Below, one piece after another: positions 5,162 to 9,529 of a stretch of 9,529 nucleotides of DNA. Both the position numbers and the translations under genes were made by a program. Origin of the DNA: Claveliimonas stercoravium (lineage in GTDB: Bacteria > Bacillota > Clostridia > Lachnospirales > Lachnospiraceae); contig DWZW01000069.1 in assembly GCA_019117345.1 (NCBI GenBank), positions 1-9,529 on the forward strand. Reading direction: 5' to 3'. How positions within the stretch are numbered: the stretch's first letter is position 1; the number at the start of each line of letters is the position of its first letter. Under the pieces are notes generated by a model. The model was not told where the DNA came from and searched no databases. It was given only the letters and a program-made list of their open reading frames with translations.

Positions 5162-6190
5162 CTACTCGGCTTCTATGGCCTCATATCCCTCCGGGATGGT
5201 GATGCCCAGCTCCTCACAGATAGCGGGATTGTACTTTTTCGTCACCTGGGCCGCTGTCTCCACCTCCATGGATGCAATGTCTTCTCCCTCTGCCAGTATC
5301 TTGTATGCCATCTCGCCGGTCTGGTATCCCAGGTCGTAGTAGCTGATGGAGAGCGTGGCCACGCCGCAGCCGCTGCAGATGCCCTCCTCTCCCGCGATCA
5401 CCGGGACCTTGGCGGGAAGGCAGATATTGTTGATGATCTGGGTGTTGGACGCCATGGTGTTGTCCGTGGGGATGTAGATGGCATCGCACTCCTCCACCGC
5501 GTTTTGAGTCACAGACTGTATCTCGTTGGAGTCGGCAGCTGTGTACTCTTTGTAGGAAATGCCGTCCGCCTCCAGCTCTGCCTCAAAAAGCTCTGCCTGG
5601 TACTTGGAGTTGGACTCTGCGGAGCAGTAAAGGATCCCCACTGTCTGCGCCTCCGGCACAAGCTCCAGCAGCATATCCTCCTGCTCTTCGATGGGCGCCA
5701 GGTCGCTTGTCCCTGAAATGTTCACTCCCGTGGCTCCTGTCCAGTCATCTATTCCCAGCGCGCTGCCATAATCAGTAACGGAAGTTCCCAGGATCGGGAT
5801 GTCTGACGTCGCCTGGGCTGCTGTCTGGAGAGGCAGGGTAGCGTTGGCAAGAATTAAATCTACATCAGAAGAAACAAAATTATTGACGATAGTGGAGCAC
5901 ATAGTCTGCTCTCCCTGTGCGTTCTGCACGTCAAACTCTACATTGTCCTCGCCAAACAGCTCCCGGCAGGCATCCTGAAACCCTTCCGTGGCCGCATCCA
6001 GAGCCGCATGCTCCATCTGCTGGCAGATTCCTATAGTATATGTACCGCTTCCGCCTGCGTCATCTCCGCTGCTTCCAGAGCTGTCTCCTGAGCTGCTTCC
6101 AGAGCTGTCTCCTGAGCTGCTTCCGCAGGCTGCAAGTGCGGCTGTCATGACTGCTGTCAGTAAGATTGCTGTTACCTTTTTTAACTTCAT
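5162..6190 (-). CDS. ABC transporter substrate-binding lipoprotein (ABC_sub_bind/TrpX type)
   Basis: A 342-residue periplasmic-binding-type lipoprotein. The N-terminus has positive charges (MKLKK), a hydrophobic stretch and the lipobox LAAC with lipidated Cys22. A flexible Ser/Gly/Asp linker runs to about residue 49, then two Rossmann-like lobes. The lobe pattern (TIGICQQMEHAALD, DLILANATLPLQTAAQAT, IPILGTSVTDYG, VGILYCSAESNSKYQ, DAIYIPTDNTMASN, VPVIAGEEG, ISYYDLGYQTGEMA) is that of the ABC_sub_bind family, whose best-known members (TrpX) bind aromatic amino acids. The ligand here cannot be read from sequence. Such genes usually sit beside a permease and an ATPase, but none is next to this one: it has its own promoter and is followed directly by the TPP-controlled thi operon. 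AGGAGG lies eight bases before the ATG. It may serve a transporter encoded elsewhere. Family is confident, ligand unknown. Confidence 0.93.
   Translation of the reverse strand: MKLKKVTAILLTAVMTAALAACGSSSGDSSGSSSGDSSGSSGDDAGGSGTYTIGICQQMEHAALDAATEGFQDACRELFGEDNVEFDVQNAQGEQTMCSTIVNNFVSSDVDLILANATLPLQTAAQATSDIPILGTSVTDYGSALGIDDWTGATGVNISGTSDLAPIEEQEDMLLELVPEAQTVGILYCSAESNSKYQAELFEAELEADGISYKEYTAADSNEIQSVTQNAVEECDAIYIPTDNTMASNTQIINNICLPAKVPVIAGEEGICSGCGVATLSISYYDLGYQTGEMAYKILAEGEDIASMEVETAAQVTKKYNPAICEELGITIPEGYEAIEAE
6068..6124 (-). repeat. 24-bp tandem repeat in the lipoprotein linker
   Basis: Two exact 24-base units (6068-6091 and 6092-6115) are followed by the first 9 bases of a third. Being a multiple of three, each unit adds eight Ser/Gly/Asp residues to the linker between the lipid anchor and the ligand-binding lobes. 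Replication slippage here would change linker length without breaking the reading frame. Confidence 0.85.
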
Positions 6191-6230
6191 GTCCTTTTCC
6201 TCCTGTCGCTTTATCGCTTAAAACTTCTAC

Positions 6231-6248
6231 ACTTTATAGCACTAAAGT
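6231..6248. repeat. Inverted repeat in the lipoprotein gene leader
   Basis: ACTTTA (6231-6236) and TAAAGT (6243-6248) flank a 6-base spacer. They lie just downstream of the predicted transcription start near 6255, a typical place for a repressor operator. It is short and AT-rich, so chance is a serious alternative. Confidence 0.3.
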
Positions 6249-6261
6249 ATTTATGAAATAA

Positions 6262-6289
6262 ATTATACAGAGATACGCAGAAAAGTCAA
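6262..6289 (-). promoter_or_regulatory. Sigma-A promoter of the lipoprotein gene
   Basis: TTGACT (6284-6289) and a consensus TATAAT (6262-6267) on the minus strand are separated by 16 bases. This is the best promoter in the window. The predicted leader is about 65 nt, ending in AGGAGG before the ATG. No terminator hairpin was seen between the kinase stop and this promoter. Confidence 0.85.
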
Positions 6290-6308
6290 GCACTTTTTTA
6301 TTTTCTTT

Positions 6309-7232
6309 TCACACGTCCTCTGTATACCCCTTTGCTCCACATGGCAGCGCCGCAAGCTGCACCTCAGCCACAAACCAGTCTTCCTCCATGCGAGCGGCGA
6401 TATCTCCCTCCATCCTGCGGGCCAGCTCTCTGGCAATGGAGAGGCCCAGGCCCGTGGAGGTCCGGCTCCTTGCCTCATCTGCCTTGTAGAACCTGTCAAA
6501 CACATGCTCTGTATCAATCTTGTCCGGACAGGACACCTGGTTGGCAAAGGTCATGACAGCCCTGTCCCCCTGCCTCTTGAGCGCAATGCGGATCTTCTTC
6601 TCGCCGTGGTCCATCCCGTTCTTAATGAGATTCTGGATGACCCGCCTGAGGGCACGGGGGTCTGCCTCCACACAGATTTCCTCCTCAGGAATGGAAAACT
6701 CCGGTCTGATCCCAAGCGCCAGCCATTCCTCGTAGTAGGAAAACAGCGTCTCCTTCAGGATCCGGTTCAGCCGGCAGGCTGTCCTCTCTATTTCATAGCG
6801 CCCGCCCTGGAGTTTCGTGTAAGTGAACAGCTCCTCCAGCATCTCCTTCAGACTGCCAATCCTCTCCTGGATGATGCGGATATACCGTTCCTGCTCCTCC
6901 GGGTCTCTGGTCTCCCGGAGGAGCTGAAAATACCCGTCCAGGGAGGTGAGAGGCGTGCGGATATCGTGGGACAGGTCCGTGTAGATGCGGGCAATCTCTC
7001 CCTCCTTTTCCATGTACTCTCTGTGTTCACTTTTCATCTCCAGCAATAGTTCATTGAGCTCTTCTGCCAGCTCGCCCACCCCGCCGGCCCGGATCTGGGT
7101 CGTGATGAGCATATTGCTGTCGTGCTCCCGCAGGAACGCAATCTGGCGGCAGATGTCCTTCATCTGCCGCTGGTATTTCCACAGCACTACCGCCAGGATC
7201 ACGATACCTGTTATAAGGATAATAGTCAACAT
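6309..7232 (-). CDS. Sensor histidine kinase, short membrane-anchored type
   Basis: A 307-residue kinase expected to phosphorylate the response regulator at the right edge of the window. One hydrophobic segment (residues 2-18) anchors it; there is no extracellular sensor domain. A linker to about residue 85 leads to the dimerisation H-box YTDLSHDIRTPLTSLDGY with phospho-acceptor His89. The ATPase domain has the N-box NLIKNGMDHG (Asn201, Asn205), the F-box DRFYKAD (246-252) and the G2 box TGLGLS (260-265). The usual D-x-G-x-G of the G1 box is replaced by a FANQVS stretch near 229-234. This is seen in kinases partnered with bacitracin/lantibiotic-type exporters, in which the exporter may take part in sensing. 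An AAGGAG site lies nine bases before the ATG, 50 bases after the permease stop. It is last in the regulator-ATPase-permease-kinase group. Confidence 0.92.
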   Translation of the reverse strand: MLTIILITGIVILAVVLWKYQRQMKDICRQIAFLREHDSNMLITTQIRAGGVGELAEELNELLLEMKSEHREYMEKEGEIARIYTDLSHDIRTPLTSLDGYFQLLRETRDPEEQERYIRIIQERIGSLKEMLEELFTYTKLQGGRYEIERTACRLNRILKETLFSYYEEWLALGIRPEFSIPEEEICVEADPRALRRVIQNLIKNGMDHGEKKIRIALKRQGDRAVMTFANQVSCPDKIDTEHVFDRFYKADEARSRTSTGLGLSIARELARRMEGDIAARMEEDWFVAEVQLAALPCGAKGYTEDV

Positions 7233-7282
7233 CCTGTCTCTCTCCTTCTGTAAATGCTCCTCCTGTTGACTTCTCCTGTCCC

Positions 7283-8152
7283 CTACACATCCCTCTTCTG
7301 GAACACAAGAGCCCCCAGGCCTGCCGACAGGACAAGGAACAGGGCCGCTGTCAGCAGCGCTCCTGTCACGTCTGACGCGGAGGGCGCCAGGGGGAGCATG
7401 GCAATCTTTCCCGTGATGGTGTGGGAGATAATGTCAACATCTCCAGCCCCCATCCTGCGCAGCAGTGTCTCCGCCCCACCGTACAGGATGATAGCCAGGT
7501 TCTGGCAGAGCAGCACCCCCAGCACCATGCTCAGCACACTGCTCCGTATGATCACTGTAAGGGCACACAGGACCACCATAAAGGCACAGTGCAGCGCTGT
7601 CTGCGCTCCCAGATAAGGGAGGAACTCGCCCGGGTCACCCCAGGCCAAAGCTCCAAAAAGCAAGGCATCAGAAATCGCCTCAATGGCCACGAAAAAGAGG
7701 ATGGTAAACACTGTGTACACCATCACAGCCACCGCCTTGGCCGCCACAAGGGCCGCCCGGCTCCTCACCTGCCCCGCTGTGTTCTTCACATAGCCGCTGC
7801 TCATGTCCGCCCCGGAAAACAAAATCGTGAATATAGCAATAAAAAGAGCTATAAATCGCCCCTGTATATTTGCCGCAAACAGGTCAAACACAGTCACCTG
7901 CTCTCCAGGTGTGGTGGGGAGAGTGACAGTCATACCCAGGTTGGGCGTCTCCTCCCCGCTCTCATCCGGCGAGGAGGGACTCACCTGCACCATATCCACC
8001 GATGCCTCGGCCGCCTTCCTTGTGTCTGCCCGATACTCATCCCGGCTCATGATATTAGTAAAAAGCACGCACCCCGTCAGCACGATGAGGATCACATAGG
8101 CGCTCCTTGTGTGGAGCATCCGATATATTTCCATTTTTATCATATTAAGCAT
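7283..8152 (-). CDS. ABC-2 type exporter permease
   Basis: A 289-residue integral membrane protein with about six predicted helices, near residues 18-34, 98-114, 138-160, 185-203, 206-225 and 263-285. A loop of about 60 residues, rich in Ser, Pro and Glu, lies outside between the first two. The motif ADMSSGYVKNTAGQVRSR (115-132) after helix 2 resembles the S/G-x-I-K-N element of LanE/LanG and BcrB permeases. It pairs with the overlapping ATPase to expel, most likely, a membrane-active peptide; the substrate itself is not readable. The ATG overlaps the ATPase stop by eight bases. Its GGAGG site, eight bases upstream, is within the ATPase's last glycine codons, so the subunits are translationally coupled. 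Only one permease gene is present, so it would act as a homodimer in the BcrAB manner rather than as the LanE-LanG heterodimer. Confidence 0.9.
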   Translation of the reverse strand: MLNMIKMEIYRMLHTRSAYVILIVLTGCVLFTNIMSRDEYRADTRKAAEASVDMVQVSPSSPDESGEETPNLGMTVTLPTTPGEQVTVFDLFAANIQGRFIALFIAIFTILFSGADMSSGYVKNTAGQVRSRAALVAAKAVAVMVYTVFTILFFVAIEAISDALLFGALAWGDPGEFLPYLGAQTALHCAFMVVLCALTVIIRSSVLSMVLGVLLCQNLAIILYGGAETLLRRMGAGDVDIISHTITGKIAMLPLAPSASDVTGALLTAALFLVLSAGLGALVFQKRDV

Positions 8153-9062
8153 CTGCGCCGCCTCCTGTCAGTTTTAAGAAATAGGTCTCCAGCTCCCCGT
8201 TTGTGACAGAGATGCCCCGCACAGGGATTCCTGCCTTTGCGAAGGCCATGTTGAGCGCCGCGCTCTCCTCCAGCCTCTCAAAAATGTAGATGTGCTCCCT
8301 GTCTGCCACCTGGTATCGTTTTATTCCCAGGCGGTCCATCACCGGAACAGCCCGCTCCGGGTCATCCAGTGTGACCTCCAGCCTCTCGCTGCATTTTTCC
8401 ATCAGCTCTTCGTTCGTCAACTCCTGGAGAAGAGTCCCGTTGTGGATGATCCCGTAGTCTGTGGCTATCTTGGAGAGCTCCTCCAGGATATGGCTGGAAA
8501 TGAGGATCGTCATATTCCTTTCCCTGTTCAGCTTCAGCACCGTATCCCGCACCTCCGCGATCCCCTGTGGGTCCAGGCCGTTGATGGGCTCGTCGAGGAC
8601 CAGCAGGTCCGGCTCTCCCACCAGGGCCAGGGCGATGCCCAGCCTCTGCTTCATGCCCAGGGAGTACCTCTTCACCGGCTTCTTGCCCACGCCCCCAAGG
8701 CCCACGATATCCAGAAGCTCCTCCTCGTATCCCCTCTTGTACACGCCAAGGAGCATGCTCTTCATTTTCAGGTTGTCTCTGGCAGACATGCTTCCGTAGA
8801 GGCCCGGCCCCTCGATGAGGCAGCCTACCCTGGAGCGTACCCGGCTCAGATCGCGGCCCCTGCACCCGAACAGCTCGATCTCTCCCGCCGTGGGGGAGGC
8901 CAGACCGCTGATCATCCGCAGGGTAGTGGTCTTGCCCGCTCCGTTCCTGCCGATAAAACCGTATATCGCCCCCTTCTTTATATGCATGCTCACCTGGTCT
9001 ACTGCCCTGTGCCTGCCGTACTGTTTTGTCAATGCTCTTGTCTGCAGCAGCATCTCACTCAT
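8145..9062 (-). CDS. ABC exporter ATPase, BcrA/LanF type
   Basis: A 305-residue nucleotide-binding subunit that powers the adjacent permease. Numbered from the chosen start, it has Walker A GRNGAGKTT (38-46), the signature YSLGMKQRLGIAL (133-145), Walker B LLVLDEPINGLD (153-164) and the H-loop His191 (ISSHILEE). The Q-loop position reads GCLIEGPGLYGSM, with Glu84 in place of Gln: the E-loop variant reported for lantibiotic-immunity (LanF) ATPases and shared by BcrA relatives. The last 90 residues form the accessory C-terminal region of this family. The frame opens at a GTG at 9071, but that codon abuts the AAAGGAG site. The ATG at 9060-9062 has a better 8-base spacing and is preferred; a further ATG at 9053 is possible. 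An 80-base gap separates it from the regulator gene. Role inferred: self-protection or resistance to a peptide antibiotic. Confidence 0.93.
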   Translation of the reverse strand: MSEMLLQTRALTKQYGRHRAVDQVSMHIKKGAIYGFIGRNGAGKTTTLRMISGLASPTAGEIELFGCRGRDLSRVRSRVGCLIEGPGLYGSMSARDNLKMKSMLLGVYKRGYEEELLDIVGLGGVGKKPVKRYSLGMKQRLGIALALVGEPDLLVLDEPINGLDPQGIAEVRDTVLKLNRERNMTILISSHILEELSKIATDYGIIHNGTLLQELTNEELMEKCSERLEVTLDDPERAVPVMDRLGIKRYQVADREHIYIFERLEESAALNMAFAKAGIPVRGISVTNGELETYFLKLTGGGADA

Positions 9063-9151
9063 ATTTCTCACTCCTTTTCTCTCGATCTGTCTTACATTCT
9101 AAGGACCTTTCCTTAATCCTTCGCAAATAAAATCTAAAGAAAAGGTAAAGC

Positions 9152-9529
9152 TTACCGGGGCATACGGTAGCCGATACCCCATATAGTCTCAATGTACTCC
9201 TCCTGCGTCTCCCTCTTTATCTTCCTGCGGATATTGCTGATGTGCACGTCCAGTGTCTTGGTCTCCCCCATGTAGGGCTCCTCCCAGGCGTACTCAAAAA
9301 TCTCCTCCTTGCTGTAGACCCGCCCCGGGTGGGACAGGAGGAGTTCCAGGATGGCAAACTCCTGGCGTGTAAACCGGGGCAGCTCTCTTCCCCTCACAAA
9401 GACCTTAAAGGTCTCCTTGTCCAGGGTCATCTCCCTGTGGCTCAGAGTGTTCCCGGCAGCCTCGGCTGTCCCCCGCCTGCGCAGCTGCACCTCGATCCTT
9501 GCCAGCACCTCCCGTATCTCAAAGGGCTT
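9152..9529 (-). CDS. OmpR/PhoB-family response regulator, C-terminal part
   Basis: A partial gene running off the right edge: 125 residues are visible and the frame is open to the last base. The first visible residues, KPFEIREVLARIE, are the end of a receiver domain, where the K-P-F motif closes the phosphorylation site. The winged-helix DNA-binding domain follows, with FTRQEFAILELLLSHPGRVYSKEEI as the central helices, TLDVHISNIRRKIK as the recognition helix and IWGIGYRMPR as the wing. The phospho-acceptor Asp lies outside the window. It probably receives phosphate from the kinase ending at 6309 and regulates the exporter genes between them. A GTG at 9508 could be mistaken for a start but would discard the receiver domain. 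Confidence 0.95.
   Translation of the reverse strand, partial: KPFEIREVLARIEVQLRRRGTAEAAGNTLSHREMTLDKETFKVFVRGRELPRFTRQEFAILELLLSHPGRVYSKEEIFEYAWEEPYMGETKTLDVHISNIRRKIKRETQEEYIETIWGIGYRMPR

Noticed and set aside
7421..8206. Plus-strand open frame of 261 codons
   Set aside because: Antisense to the permease and end of the ATPase, low-complexity composition typical of a shadow frame, no known motif.
8292..9116. Plus-strand open frame of 274 codons
   Set aside because: Antisense to the ABC ATPase, whose Walker and signature motifs fix the coding strand.
9072..9151. Promoter between the response regulator and ATPase genes
   Set aside because: AT-rich with a TTGCGA and a TAGAAT, but the spacing is 19 bases and the match is poor. 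The pair was not strong enough to list.

Overview
This window is from a Gram-positive, moderately GC-rich, probably anaerobic member of the Bacillota, most likely a Lachnospiraceae/Clostridium cluster XIVa relative. The clues are strong AGGAGG-type ribosome binding sites, a clostridial-style ThiH and short ThiF, a lipoprotein with a Ser/Gly/Asp linker, a TPP riboswitch with an intrinsic terminator, and a bacitracin/lantibiotic-type ABC exporter with its two-component system. The placement is inferred from protein flavour, not from a search. Every supported gene lies on the minus strand, so transcription runs from high to low coordinates.

Right part (9529 to 6309): a response regulator cut by the window edge, then an ABC-2 exporter ATPase, its permease (8-base overlap) and a short sensor histidine kinase. 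ATPase and kinase both carry sequence traits of the LanFEG/BcrAB family of peptide-antibiotic resistance exporters. The probable job is sensing a cell-envelope-active peptide and exporting it.

Middle (6308 to 5162): a monocistronic lipoprotein, the substrate-binding component of an ABC importer of the ABC_sub_bind/TrpX type, with its own sigma-A-like promoter. No cognate permease or ATPase is in the window.

Centre (5161 to 1188): a thiamine-thiazole operon. A promoter immediately after the lipoprotein stop codon drives a leader of about 365 nt. It carries a TPP riboswitch, an adjoining intrinsic terminator, a second strong terminator about 75 nt later, and two small hairpins. The genes follow in the order thiS, thiF, thiG, thiH and a TenI-type gene. 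Together they activate the ThiS sulfur carrier, make dehydroglycine from tyrosine, and form and aromatise the thiazole phosphate. No pyrimidine-branch gene (thiC, thiD) and no canonical thiE is visible, so only the thiazole half of thiamine is encoded here.

Left part (1187 to 1): a small unit with its own likely promoter, coding for an acylphosphatase and a short two-[4Fe-4S] protein related to epoxyqueuosine reductase (QueG). The last 60 bases show no gene and no clear terminator.

No tRNA, rRNA, CRISPR array, insertion sequence or phage gene was seen. The most interesting parts are the doubly attenuated thi leader, the TenI-like enzyme in the usual ThiE position, the orphan binding protein abutting the thi operon, and the reduced QueG-like protein.
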